Source: Photorhabdus cinerea (GTDB lineage Bacteria > Pseudomonadota > Gammaproteobacteria > Enterobacterales > Enterobacteriaceae). Taken from it: a DNA stretch of 48,310 nucleotides. Position 1 is the first letter of the stretch. Every line of letters starts with the position of its first letter. The translations under genes and the position numbers were made by a program. Of this stretch, positions 17,930 through 25,658 are shown piece after piece. Under the pieces are notes generated by a model, which did not search any database, had not been told where the DNA came from, and saw only the letters and a program-made list of their open reading frames with translations. The DNA is taken from contig NZ_PUJW01000027.1 of assembly GCF_011189575.1 (NCBI RefSeq), positions 1 to 48,310 of the forward strand. The letters are read 5' to 3'.

Positions 17930-18889
17930 TCAGAAATCCCAATCTTCATCCTCTGTATTAACTGCTTTACCGATAACATATGATGAACCGGAACCAGAAA
18001 AGAAATCATGATTCTCATTTGCATCAGGTGATAATGCAGAAAGTATTGCTGGGCTAACATCTGTCATTTCTGATGGAAATAAGGATTCATATCCCAGATT
18101 CATTAGTGCTTTATTAGCATTATAATGCAGGAATTTTTTTATATCTTCTGTCCAATTGACAATATTATAAAGCTCTTCCGTATATTTTATTTCATTTTCG
18201 TATAAATCGAATAATAATGAAAAGGTGAAGTCTTTAATTTCTTTTTTCTTTGATTTACAATGTTTTTCCAATGACTTTTGGAATTTATACCCAATATAAT
18301 AACCGTGAACAGCTTCATCACGAATAATAAGCCGGATTAAATCGGCTGTATTTGTTAATTTTCCGCGGCTTGACCAATACATAGGTAAATAAAAGCCGGA
18401 ATAGAACAAAAATGATTCCAGAAAAACACTGGCTACCTTTTTCTTTAATGGATGATCATCACAATAATAATTTAAAATAATTTTAGCTTTATTCTGCAAT
18501 ACTGGATTATTTTCACTCCAGTGGTAAGCATCATCCACATCGGCAGTCAGGCATAGTGTTGAAAAGATAGAACTGTAAGATCGTGCATGAACAGCTTCCA
18601 TAAAGCTAATATTGGACATAACTGCTTCTTCATGAGGTGTCTGTGCATCCTCCATCAATGCTGGAGCGCCAACAGTGTTTTGAATCGTATCCAGTAAGGT
18701 CAAGCCAGTAAGAACCCGGATAGTTAGTTTTTTCTCTTCTGCTGTCAATGTGTTCCAAGAGGGAATATCATTAGATAACGGGACTTTTTCTGGTAGCCAA
18801 AAGTTGGTTGTTAGCCGATTCCAGACTTCCAGATCTTTGTCATCTTCAATCCGATTCCAGTTAATTGCACATACAGGATTGTTAATCAT
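17930..18889 (-). CDS. nrdF: Class Ib ribonucleotide reductase, radical-generating subunit
   Basis: NrdF carries the tyrosyl radical on a dimanganese (or diiron) centre that starts catalysis in NrdE. The 319-residue product has all expected ligands by count: D67, E98, H101, E158, E192, H195, and the radical tyrosine Y105. Length matches E. coli NrdF. It is the last gene of nrdHIEF, 21 bases after nrdE, with the conserved flexible C-terminal tail ending DEDWDF. In E. coli the next gene downstream is proV, as here. Confidence 0.96.
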   Translation of the reverse strand: MINNPVCAINWNRIEDDKDLEVWNRLTTNFWLPEKVPLSNDIPSWNTLTAEEKKLTIRVLTGLTLLDTIQNTVGAPALMEDAQTPHEEAVMSNISFMEAVHARSYSSIFSTLCLTADVDDAYHWSENNPVLQNKAKIILNYYCDDHPLKKKVASVFLESFLFYSGFYLPMYWSSRGKLTNTADLIRLIIRDEAVHGYYIGYKFQKSLEKHCKSKKKEIKDFTFSLLFDLYENEIKYTEELYNIVNWTEDIKKFLHYNANKALMNLGYESLFPSEMTDVSPAILSALSPDANENHDFFSGSGSSYVIGKAVNTEDEDWDF

Positions 18890-18910
18890 AATAAATTTCC
18901 AGCATTAATT

Positions 18911-21040
18911 TTACAATGAGCATGAAATACAGCCTTGTATTTCTGTACCTTCCAGAGCAATTTGTCTTAAACGAATGTAATAAAGCGTTTTGATCCCTTT
19001 ACGCCAGGCATAAATTTGCGCTTTGTTAATGTCTCGGGTCGTGGCGTCATCTTTGAAGAAAAGTGTCAGTGATAATCCCTGATCGACATGTTGAGTCGCT
19101 GCAGCATAAGTATCAATAATTTTTTCTGGCCCGATTTCGTAGGCATCTTTGTAATATTCAAGATTGTCGTTAGTCATAAATGGGGCAGGGTAATATACCC
19201 GTCCTACTTTACCATCTTTACGGATCTCGATACGGGAGACAATCGGGTGAATACTTGATGTTGAATTGTTGATATATGAAATAGAACCTGTAGGAGGAAT
19301 AGCCTGAATATTCTGATTATAAATACCATGAGCCATAACCGAGGTTTTCAGCTCAAGCCAGTCTTGTTGATTAGGAATAACGATTCCTGCTTGTTCAAAT
19401 AACTGACAGACTTTTTTGGTCTGAGGTTGCCAGGATCTTTCCGTATATTTATTGAAAAATTCACCGCTGGCGTAACGAGAGTCGTTAAAACCTTTAAAGT
19501 AACTATTACGCTCAATTGCGATCTGATTTGAAGTGCGCAGAGCATGATAAGTAACGATATAGAAATAGATATCTGTGAAATCTATTCCCTCCTCAGAACC
19601 ATAATGAATTCTTTCTCTTGCCAGATAACCGTGCAGATTCATTTGGCCTAAACCAATTGCATGGGAATCCAGATTTCCTTTTTCAATAGAAGGCACTGAA
19701 CGGATATTGCTCATATCTGATACGGCTGTTAAAGCGCGGATAGCTGTTTCAATTGAAAGCGCAAAATTAGGTGAATCCATTGTATGAGCGATATTCATTG
19801 ATCCCAAATTACAACTAATATCTTTGCCGATATGGCGGTAACTTAAATCATCTTCATATTCACTGGCACTGTTAACTTGCAAAATTTCGGAACATAAATT
19901 GCTCATATTAATTCGGCCCTTAATTGGGCTAGCACGATTCACCGTGTCTTCATACATAATATAAGGATAACCGGATTCAAATTGTATCTCAGCTAATGTC
20001 AGGAAAAATTCACGGGCGTTGATTTTTGATTTACCAATGTGTTTGTTATTCACCATTTCAGCATATTTTTCTGTAATGCTAATTTCAGACATTGGTACAC
20101 CATAAACTCTTTGAATATCATAAGGTGAGAACAGATACATATCTTCGTTGTTTTTAGCCAATTCAAAAGTAATATCAGGAATGACAACACCAAGAGAGAG
20201 TGTTTTTATACGGATCTTTTCATCAGCATTTTCCCGTTTTGTGTCCAGAAAACTAAGAATATCAGGGTGATGAGCATTGAGATAAACGGCACCAGCACCT
20301 TGACGAGCACCAAGTTGGTTGGCATACGAAAATGCATCTTCTAGCATTTTCATCACAGGAACGACACCTGATGACTGATTTTTAATCATTTTTATTGGTG
20401 CGCCTGCTTCTCGTAGATTACTGAGTAAGCATGCGACACCGCCACCACGTTTTGAAAGCTGTAATGCTGAATTGAGTGAACGCCCAATGGATTCCATGTT
20501 GTCTTCAATGCGAAGCAGGAAACAAGAAACCAACTCTCCCCGCTGTTTTTTTCCGCAATTAAGGAAAGTTGGTGTCGCTGGTTGAAAACGGCCACTGATA
20601 ATTTCATCGACCAGACGACAAGCCAGTGTCTGGCTGCCTTGAGCTAGAGTTAGCGCTACCATGCATACCCGATCCTCATAACGTTCTAAGTAGCGTTTAT
20701 TATCGAAGGTTTTCAGGGTATAGCTGATGTAGTATTTGAATGCGCCCAGAAAGGTTTGAAAGCGGAATTTTTTGCTATAGGCTTGCCGAAAGAGCTTTTT
20801 AATAAAAGCAAAATCGTACTGCTCCAGTACCTTTGTTTCGTAATACCCCTCTTGCTGGAGGAAATCCAGTTTCTCTTTTAGATCATGGAAATGGATCGTG
20901 TTTTGATTTACATGCTGGCGGAAATAATGATAAATAGCCAGTTTATCTTTATCAAACTGAATCTTTCCTTCACTATCGTATAGATTGAGCATAGCATTTA
21001 GAGCGTGATAATCCTGCTGTTTGTTAATTTGGGAAGTCAT
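18911..21040 (-). CDS. nrdE: Class Ib ribonucleotide reductase, catalytic subunit
   Basis: Reduces ribonucleoside diphosphates to deoxy forms. The product contains the active-site segments of the family: FLNCGKKQRGELVSCF (redox cysteine), NLCSEI (thiyl-radical cysteine with neighbouring Glu), DISCNLGSMNIA (second redox cysteine) and PPTGSISYI. It ends in CISCSL, the C-terminal cysteine pair re-reduced by NrdH. The open frame reaches 21073, but I chose the ATG at 21040 because it overlaps the nrdI stop as ATGA, giving 709 residues starting MTSQINKQQDYHALNAM. The start could be the upstream one. Confidence 0.95.
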   Translation of the reverse strand: MTSQINKQQDYHALNAMLNLYDSEGKIQFDKDKLAIYHYFRQHVNQNTIHFHDLKEKLDFLQQEGYYETKVLEQYDFAFIKKLFRQAYSKKFRFQTFLGAFKYYISYTLKTFDNKRYLERYEDRVCMVALTLAQGSQTLACRLVDEIISGRFQPATPTFLNCGKKQRGELVSCFLLRIEDNMESIGRSLNSALQLSKRGGGVACLLSNLREAGAPIKMIKNQSSGVVPVMKMLEDAFSYANQLGARQGAGAVYLNAHHPDILSFLDTKRENADEKIRIKTLSLGVVIPDITFELAKNNEDMYLFSPYDIQRVYGVPMSEISITEKYAEMVNNKHIGKSKINAREFFLTLAEIQFESGYPYIMYEDTVNRASPIKGRINMSNLCSEILQVNSASEYEDDLSYRHIGKDISCNLGSMNIAHTMDSPNFALSIETAIRALTAVSDMSNIRSVPSIEKGNLDSHAIGLGQMNLHGYLARERIHYGSEEGIDFTDIYFYIVTYHALRTSNQIAIERNSYFKGFNDSRYASGEFFNKYTERSWQPQTKKVCQLFEQAGIVIPNQQDWLELKTSVMAHGIYNQNIQAIPPTGSISYINNSTSSIHPIVSRIEIRKDGKVGRVYYPAPFMTNDNLEYYKDAYEIGPEKIIDTYAAATQHVDQGLSLTLFFKDDATTRDINKAQIYAWRKGIKTLYYIRLRQIALEGTEIQGCISCSL

Positions 21041-21465
21041 GATTGCATATTCTCTGGTGAGTAGTGTTGCCAAAATCTTTGAATACCCCAGCGTACCCGT
21101 TGTACATCTTCTTCGGTGCCCATTAACTCAAAACGATACAGAAGAGGTATCTGACATTTTTCTGAAATTATCCGTCCGGCAATGCCATAAGCTTCGCCAA
21201 AGTTTGTATTCCCGGCGGCTATGACTCCCCGAATTAGAGCTCGGTTTTCGGCAATATTCAGAAATCGGATCACTTGTGGCGGAACCGCGCCTTTAGCACC
21301 GCCGCCACCATAACTTGGTATCAGCAAAATGTAAGGAGAGGTTACGTTTAGTGGGATAACTGATTTGTCTACTGGAATGCGAAGAGCTGGCATTTTCAGT
21401 TTCTGGACAAATCTATGGCTATTACCTGATGAACTAGAGAAGTAAATCAGAGGATTTATATTCAT
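21037..21465 (-). CDS. nrdI: Flavodoxin-like NrdI protein
   Basis: FMN protein that supplies the oxidant for assembling the manganese-tyrosyl cofactor of NrdF. The 142-residue product has the flavin phosphate-binding loop FSSSSGNSHRFV at the N-terminus and the NrdI-specific loop SYGGGGAKGAVPPQV. It sits between nrdH (7 bases upstream) and nrdE (four-base overlap), the usual nrdHIEF order. Confidence 0.95.
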   Translation of the reverse strand: MNINPLIYFSSSSGNSHRFVQKLKMPALRIPVDKSVIPLNVTSPYILLIPSYGGGGAKGAVPPQVIRFLNIAENRALIRGVIAAGNTNFGEAYGIAGRIISEKCQIPLLYRFELMGTEEDVQRVRWGIQRFWQHYSPENMQS

Positions 21466-21472
21466 AATAAAC

Positions 21473-21703
21473 CTACAAATTCTCGGCTAACGTATTGATT
21501 TTATCAGGGCGGAATCCTGACCAGTGCTGTGTGCCTGCGATGACCACTGGAACTTGCTGGTAGCCCATGGCGCGGATAATAGCTAAACCCTGAGGGTCTT
21601 TGGTTAAGTCAACAATCTGATAAGGAATGTTTCTTCGGCTTAGAGCTTGGTAGGTTGCGCTGCATTGTACGCAGTCAGGTTTGCTATAAATAGTAATGCA
21701 CAT
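21473..21703 (-). CDS. nrdH: Glutaredoxin-like electron donor NrdH
   Basis: Small redox protein, reduced by thioredoxin reductase, that re-reduces NrdE. The 76-residue product starts MCITIYSKPDCVQC, with the active-site CVQC and the cis-proline/C-terminal segment QVPVVIAGTQHWSGFRPD. The open frame extends further upstream, but AAGGAG lies just before the ATG at 21703 and this length matches the family. It is first in the operon; two NrdR boxes lie 87-133 bases upstream of the start. Confidence 0.94.
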   Translation of the reverse strand: MCITIYSKPDCVQCSATYQALSRRNIPYQIVDLTKDPQGLAIIRAMGYQQVPVVIAGTQHWSGFRPDKINTLAENL

Positions 21704-21789
21704 TAAGCACTCCTTTTCCAGTTTGTGGACATGTGGTGACAAAGTTTGGTTCATTAGTAACAATTTCTTAAAAGGTACCAATTTGATTT

Positions 21790-21805
21790 ATACTATATAT
21801 AGTGA
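21790..21805 (-). promoter_or_regulatory. NrdR box, promoter-proximal
   Basis: ATACTATATATAGTGA fits the NrdR-box pattern ACACWATATATWGTGT at most positions. It overlaps the likely -10 region of the nrdH promoter. Its centre is 31 bp from the second box, the helical-phase spacing known for NrdR sites. Confidence 0.8.
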
Positions 21806-21818
21806 AGTTTTATTTCAA
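21790..21818 (-). promoter_or_regulatory. Likely nrdHIEF promoter
   Basis: On the minus strand a -35-like TTGAAA (plus-strand 21813-21818) is followed after 17 bases by TAGTAT (21790-21795). The two NrdR boxes overlap the -10 and sit directly upstream of the -35, which would let NrdR block RNA polymerase. The -10 match is modest, so the exact start is inferred. Confidence 0.5.
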
Positions 21819-21820
21819 CC

Positions 21821-21836
21821 ACACTATATATGGTGT
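21821..21836 (-). promoter_or_regulatory. NrdR box, distal
   Basis: ACACTATATATGGTGT matches the NrdR consensus ACACWATATATWGTGT at 15 of 16 positions. NrdR is the ATP/dATP-sensing repressor of ribonucleotide reductase genes. With the proximal box it forms the usual pair upstream of nrdHIEF. It also lies in the divergent gap towards the ogt-type gene. Confidence 0.9.
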
Positions 21837-22035
21837 CAATTCTATGCTGAATGACCATCTTCAAAATTACAGTGTTAGTTATTCCTTGTGGTTGGAGGGT
21901 TTTTCTCCTCTTTAGGAAAGCTTAAGTTTTCTAGTCAGTGGTAAGGGAGCAACTGAATTCATCATTGCAATTTATTGAAAAGACGATTTACTCTAATCTC
22001 AATAATGATTGATATTTTTTTCAAGAGAGGTGGTT

Positions 22036-22497
22036 ATGTATCATCAGTATTTTGAGACACCTAAAGGATTTCCTAAACCGTATGTTCATATCACTGCGGA
22101 TGATAAAGGAGTGACCAGTCTATATTTTGTTGATGAAAAAACAGCGCCTGAAGTGAAAAACGATATCACTAAACAGTGCGTGAAAGAGCTACGGGGATAT
22201 TTTGCGGGTAAACGTACTGAGTTTTTTGTTCCACTCAACCCAGAGGGAACTGAATTCCAACAGCGTGTATGGTTGCAGTTATGTCAGATCCCATTTGGCG
22301 AAGTGTGGAGTTATAAGCAATTATCATTGGCATTGGGTTCAGCGAATTATTGTCGTGCAGTAGGAATGGCTAATTCTCGTAATCCGATTTCATTAATTGT
22401 GCCTTGCCACCGTGTTATTGGGCATGATGGTAAATTAGTTGGATATACCGGGGGTTTAAATATTAAAAGTTGGTTGTTGGAGCATGAAAGAGCATAA
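22036..22497 (+). CDS. ogt: Methylated-DNA--protein-cysteine S-methyltransferase
   Basis: Repairs O6-alkylguanine and O4-alkylthymine by moving the alkyl group to its own cysteine, a one-use reaction. The 153-residue product has the active-site motif IVPCHRVIG and the DNA-binding helix region EFQQRVWLQLCQIPFGEVWSYKQL, with GYTGGLNIKSWLLEHE at the C-terminus. The ATG at 22036 follows GAGAGG; the frame is open 9 codons further upstream. It is divergent from nrdHIEF. Ogt is the best name, but a diverged Ada C-terminal-like paralogue cannot be ruled out. A (TTTG)6 repeat begins three bases after its stop. Confidence 0.88.
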   Translation: MYHQYFETPKGFPKPYVHITADDKGVTSLYFVDEKTAPEVKNDITKQCVKELRGYFAGKRTEFFVPLNPEGTEFQQRVWLQLCQIPFGEVWSYKQLSLALGSANYCRAVGMANSRNPISLIVPCHRVIGHDGKLVGYTGGLNIKSWLLEHERA

Positions 22498-22500
22498 CAG

Positions 22501-22524
22501 TTTGTTTGTTTGTTTGTTTGTTTG
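22501..22524. repeat. (TTTG)6 tetranucleotide repeat
   Basis: Six exact tandem copies of TTTG begin three bases after the ogt stop codon. Repeats of this kind can change length by slippage. Here it lies outside coding sequence, between ogt and the cold-shock gene, so any effect would be on transcript structure or the cspE leader. Confidence 0.95.
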
Positions 22525-22727
22525 ATAAATTGCCTGATAAAAGACCAGGGACGGTTATAGAATATTTATATATGTGCATTATTTAGCAGCAGAACTAAAT
22601 AAAGATAACATCCATCGAATTTTATTATGCTTTTCGTGATCTTGGTTGTAGACAGTGAACCAATTTATTTGCTGTACTGTATGTGACACAGGTTTTGTGT
22701 CTTATTTTCACATTAAAGGTATGTTTG

Positions 22728-22937
22728 ATGTCAAAAATTAAAGGTAACGTTAAGTGGTTTAATGAATCTAAAGGATTCGGGTTTATCACTCCAGAAGATG
22801 GTAGCAAAGACGTATTCGTACATTTCTCTGCTATTCAGAGTAACGGATTTAAAACTCTGGCAGAAGGTCAAAAGGTAGAGTTTGAAATCACTGACGGCGC
22901 TAAAGGCCCATCTGCTGTAAACGTTGTCGCTATCTGA
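22728..22937 (+). CDS. cspE: Cold-shock-like RNA chaperone (CspE/CspC type)
   Basis: A 69-residue single cold-shock domain that binds single-stranded RNA and DNA and melts RNA structure, in E. coli acting as a transcription antiterminator. RNP1 is KGFGFI and RNP2 is VFVHF. The ATG at 22728 follows AAAGG and gives MSKIKGNVKWFNESKGFGF, the CspE/CspC start; the frame is open 15 codons upstream. Its position next to crcB matches E. coli cspE. A long leader (about 230 bases from the ogt stop) precedes it and a strong terminator follows. Confidence 0.93.
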   Translation: MSKIKGNVKWFNESKGFGFITPEDGSKDVFVHFSAIQSNGFKTLAEGQKVEFEITDGAKGPSAVNVVAI

Positions 22938-22955
22938 TTTTAACTCCGTATTTCG

Positions 22956-22983
22956 AAAACCCGTTGTTTCAACGGGTTTTTTT
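22956..22983 (+). terminator. Intrinsic terminator between cspE and crcB
   Basis: AAACCCGTTG and CAACGGGTTT form a 10-bp stem with a 3-nt loop, followed by TTTTT. It lies 19 bases after the cspE stop. A-rich DNA on the other side gives a T-run for the opposite strand, so it can also stop the crcB transcript. Confidence 0.9.
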
Positions 22984-23009
22984 AATTTTTGCTATAGGTG
23001 TGATGAAAT

Positions 23010-23384
23010 TTAAAGCTCGTTCATCAATGCGAAAGCTAAAATTGTCATCAGCAGTGATCCAAAAAGATTAAGCAAAACAGTTCCCAGTGCCCACCCTAGT
23101 TTTCCATCTAGTAGCAGATAAACAACTTCGACAGAAAAAGTAGAAAATGTTGTTAAACCACCACAAAAGCCGGTGGTCAGCATTAATTTCCAGGCCGGAT
23201 TAAGATATGTGGATTTATTAAAATATACCAACCCCAGTCCGATAAGGAATGCACCAATACAATTAACGGTAAGGGTGCCGACCGCGATATGAGTAGAAAT
23301 ATTATTAAGGCGGAGGCTTATAAACCAACGTAATACACTACCTAAGCCTCCGCCGATAAATACAGCCAGAATAATATTAATCAT
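23010..23384 (-). CDS. crcB: Fluoride channel (Fluc/CrcB)
   Basis: Small inner-membrane dual-topology channel that lets fluoride out of the cell. The 124-residue product has four hydrophobic segments, the N-terminal GGGLGSVLRW motif and the pore motif GFCGGLTTFSTFS. It follows lipA by only 14 bases, so it is probably read from the lip transcript. I see no fluoride riboswitch directly before it. E. coli has ybeM and tatE between crcB and lipA; both are missing here. Confidence 0.94.
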   Translation of the reverse strand: MINIILAVFIGGGLGSVLRWFISLRLNNISTHIAVGTLTVNCIGAFLIGLGLVYFNKSTYLNPAWKLMLTTGFCGGLTTFSTFSVEVVYLLLDGKLGWALGTVLLNLFGSLLMTILAFALMNEL

Positions 23385-23398
23385 AATGAGGCTTATGG

Positions 23399-24364
23399 TT
23401 ATTTAACTTCTTCACCTCTGGCTTGCAAATCAGCGTGATAAGAAGAACGGACAAATGGCCCACAAGCAGCATGGGTGAATCCCATCGCCAGAGCTTCTTC
23501 TTTCATTTCATCAAATTCTTGTGGGCTGACATAGCGCTGTACCGGTAAATGGTGGCGGCTGGGTTGTAGATATTGGCCCAGAGTCAGCATGGTGACACCG
23601 TGGCGGCGCAGATCACGCATAACATCAAGAATTTCTTCGTTGGTTTCACCGAGGCCCACCATCAGACCAGATTTGGTTGGGATATCAGGATGGACTTCTT
23701 TGAACTTTTCAAGTAATTTCAGTGACCACTCATAGTTTGCGCCGGGGCGTACCTGACGGTAAACCCGTGGTACGTTTTCCAGGTTATGATTAAAAACATC
23801 CGGTGGTGTCGCTGTTAGTATTTCAAGTGCACGATCCATACGTCCACGGAAATCAGGAACCAGGGTTTCAATTTTAATGGATGGATTCTTTTCACGGATA
23901 GCAGAAATACAGTCAGCAAAGTGTTGAGCACCACCATCACGCAGATCATCGCGGTCAACGGAGGTGATGACCACATAGCGCAGGGCCATATCTTTAATGG
24001 TTTGTGCCAGTTTTACCGGTTCGTTGGCATCAGGAGCCATTGGACGGCCATGGGCAACATCACAGAAAGGGCAACGACGGGTACAAATTGCGCCAAGGAT
24101 CATAAAAGTCGCTGTACCGTGATTGAAACATTCAGCTAGGTTAGGGCAGGAAGCTTCTTCACAAACGGAATGCAGACCATTCTTGCGCATAGCAGATTTG
24201 ATACCCTGAATGCGGCTGGAATCCGCAGGAAGTTTGATTTTCATCCACTCAGGTTTACGCAAGATTTCTGTGCGTTCGGTAATCACTGTTTTGACAGGGA
24301 TCAGCGCCATTTTGTCTGCGTCGCGGTACTTAATTCCGCGTTCCATCTGAATTGGTTTACTCAT
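23399..24364 (-). CDS. lipA: Lipoyl synthase
   Basis: Radical SAM enzyme that inserts two sulphur atoms into protein-bound octanoyl groups to make lipoate. The 321-residue product has the auxiliary-cluster cysteines C68, C73 and C79 (CEEASCPNLAEC) and the radical SAM cysteines C94, C98 and C101 (CTRRCPFC), with the C-terminal RSSYHAD serine region. Numbering matches the E. coli enzyme. lipB lies upstream with no ybeF between them, unlike E. coli. Confidence 0.97.
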   Translation of the reverse strand: MSKPIQMERGIKYRDADKMALIPVKTVITERTEILRKPEWMKIKLPADSSRIQGIKSAMRKNGLHSVCEEASCPNLAECFNHGTATFMILGAICTRRCPFCDVAHGRPMAPDANEPVKLAQTIKDMALRYVVITSVDRDDLRDGGAQHFADCISAIREKNPSIKIETLVPDFRGRMDRALEILTATPPDVFNHNLENVPRVYRQVRPGANYEWSLKLLEKFKEVHPDIPTKSGLMVGLGETNEEILDVMRDLRRHGVTMLTLGQYLQPSRHHLPVQRYVSPQEFDEMKEEALAMGFTHAACGPFVRSSYHADLQARGEEVK

Positions 24365-24473
24365 AGTCGTGCTGGTTCCAGTGTTAAATTCATCAGGTTG
24401 AGATTTATCTTCAGCCCACTGTGTGATAAATCCATTAAAAAATTTTGAAAAATATCAAAAAATTATAGCATCT

Positions 24474-25115
24474 TTAACTATTCAGTTTAAATCCTAACTG
24501 TTGGCAGAAGGTTTCTACTAGGATAGGTTGTACTCGCTCAATAGTAATTCCAGGGACTAATTCACTGAGTTGAGTCATTTTCATGCCAGCATAGCCACAA
24601 GGATTAATTCGTAGAAATGGTTCTAAATCCATTGCAATATTGAGTGCCAGACCGTGGAAAGAACAGCCTTTGCGTATTCGTAATCCGAGGGAGCAAATTT
24701 TGGCTTCATTGACATAAACACCAGGAGCATCTGATCGGGCATAGGACTCCACACCAAAGTGAGCAAGTGTTTTAACGACAGTATCTTCTATCGCTGTAAC
24801 CAATTGCCGTACACCAATTTTGGCGCGCTTGATGTCAATCATGACATACATAACCTGTTGACCAGGACCATGATAGGTGACTTGTCCACCACGATCGGAT
24901 TGGATAATCGGAATATCACCGAGAGATAGCAAATGCTCTGCTTTACCTGCTTGTCCCTGAGTAAATACTTTTGGATGCTGTACCAGCCAGATTTCATCGG
25001 GTGTACTAATATCTCGCTGCTCAGTAAACAAGTGCATTGCATCAGAAATCGGCTCGTAGGGTTGTATTCCTAATTGGCGTAAGAAAATCGTTTTATGTTG
25101 CAATTGAAACTTCAT
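24474..25115 (-). CDS. lipB: Octanoyltransferase
   Basis: Moves octanoyl from acyl carrier protein to lipoyl domains, the step before LipA. The 213-residue product has the family motif RGGQVTYHGPGQ, the catalytic lysine K139 in NEAKICSLG and cysteine C173 in NPCGYAG. Length equals E. coli LipB. It lies between ybeD and lipA on the same strand. Confidence 0.96.
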   Translation of the reverse strand: MKFQLQHKTIFLRQLGIQPYEPISDAMHLFTEQRDISTPDEIWLVQHPKVFTQGQAGKAEHLLSLGDIPIIQSDRGGQVTYHGPGQQVMYVMIDIKRAKIGVRQLVTAIEDTVVKTLAHFGVESYARSDAPGVYVNEAKICSLGLRIRKGCSFHGLALNIAMDLEPFLRINPCGYAGMKMTQLSELVPGITIERVQPILVETFCQQLGFKLNS

Positions 25116-25206
25116 TTGGTAGCTATAAGATTTAGCCAGTATAACCCTCAGAAGAGATTCTCACCAGTTTAGTACACTTGAAATGGTGCTGTTTCTGATA
25201 GATAAG

Positions 25207-25234
25207 CAATCCCCTAAGAAATTACAGGGGATTG
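25207..25234 (-). terminator. Hairpin between ybeD and lipB
   Basis: CAATCCCCT (25207-25215) and AGGGGATTG (25226-25234) form a perfect 9-bp stem with a 10-nt loop, 12 bases after the ybeD stop. The T-run lies on the plus-strand side (TTTTAG), not on the minus side, so it may be an mRNA-stabilising hairpin rather than an efficient terminator of ybeD. Confidence 0.45.
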
Positions 25235-25246
25235 TTTTAGTTTATG

Positions 25247-25510
25247 TTACAACACTACTCGTACCAGTTTAAGGTTACCTAACTCTTCATACAGGGTTTC
25301 TATTTGTTCAATGTGAGTAGCATTGATAGTAATGGATACTGAGTGGTAGTTGCCTTTGCTGCTTGGCTTCACTTGTGGAGAGTAATCGCCCGGCGCGTGG
25401 CGCTGAACCACTTCAACGACCTGATTGACTAACTCAGGTTCAGCTAAACCCATTACTTTGTAGGTGAATGAGCAAGGGAACTCAAGCAGTTCATTTAATT
25501 TTGTTTTCAT
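25247..25510 (-). CDS. ybeD: Conserved regulatory-type protein YbeD (DUF493)
   Basis: An 87-residue DUF493 protein nearly always found next to lipB. Its fold resembles ACT-type regulatory domains, but its function is not settled. The product MKTKLNELLEFPCSFTYKVMG resembles E. coli YbeD throughout. It lies between dacA and lipB, with hairpins on both sides (25207-25234, and two in 25575-25623). Confidence 0.93.
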   Translation of the reverse strand: MKTKLNELLEFPCSFTYKVMGLAEPELVNQVVEVVQRHAPGDYSPQVKPSSKGNYHSVSITINATHIEQIETLYEELGNLKLVRVVL

Positions 25511-25574
25511 GGGCGCTCCTGTTTTGCTTTCCGCAATACGTCTGGTCAGTCTTTTCTATAAAATTTGATATCTT

Positions 25575-25623
25575 CCCCGTTTACATCAACGGGGATACTT
25601 ATTACGGTCAGGCTGTAGCCTGA
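25575..25623 (-). terminator. Two hairpins between dacA and ybeD
   Basis: CCCCGTT (25575-25581) pairs with AACGGGG (25588-25594), and TCAGGC (25608-25613) pairs with GCCTGA (25618-25623). Both lie in the 148-base gap after dacA. On the minus strand the first stem is followed by AAGATATC and the second by CCGTAATAAG, so neither has a proper T-run. They probably act on mRNA stability or as weak termination. Confidence 0.4.
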
Positions 25624-25658
25624 CTTGTTTCGGTAGGTCCCTGCTTTAGGTTTAACTA

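Noticed and set aside
22501..22524. The TTTG repeat as a translational phase-variation switch
   Set aside because: It lies after the ogt stop and upstream of the cspE start, in no coding frame, so slippage cannot switch a reading frame on or off.
23385..23398. A fluoride riboswitch ahead of crcB
   Set aside because: Only 14 bases separate lipA and crcB, too short for the crcB RNA motif, and none is seen in the nearby leader.
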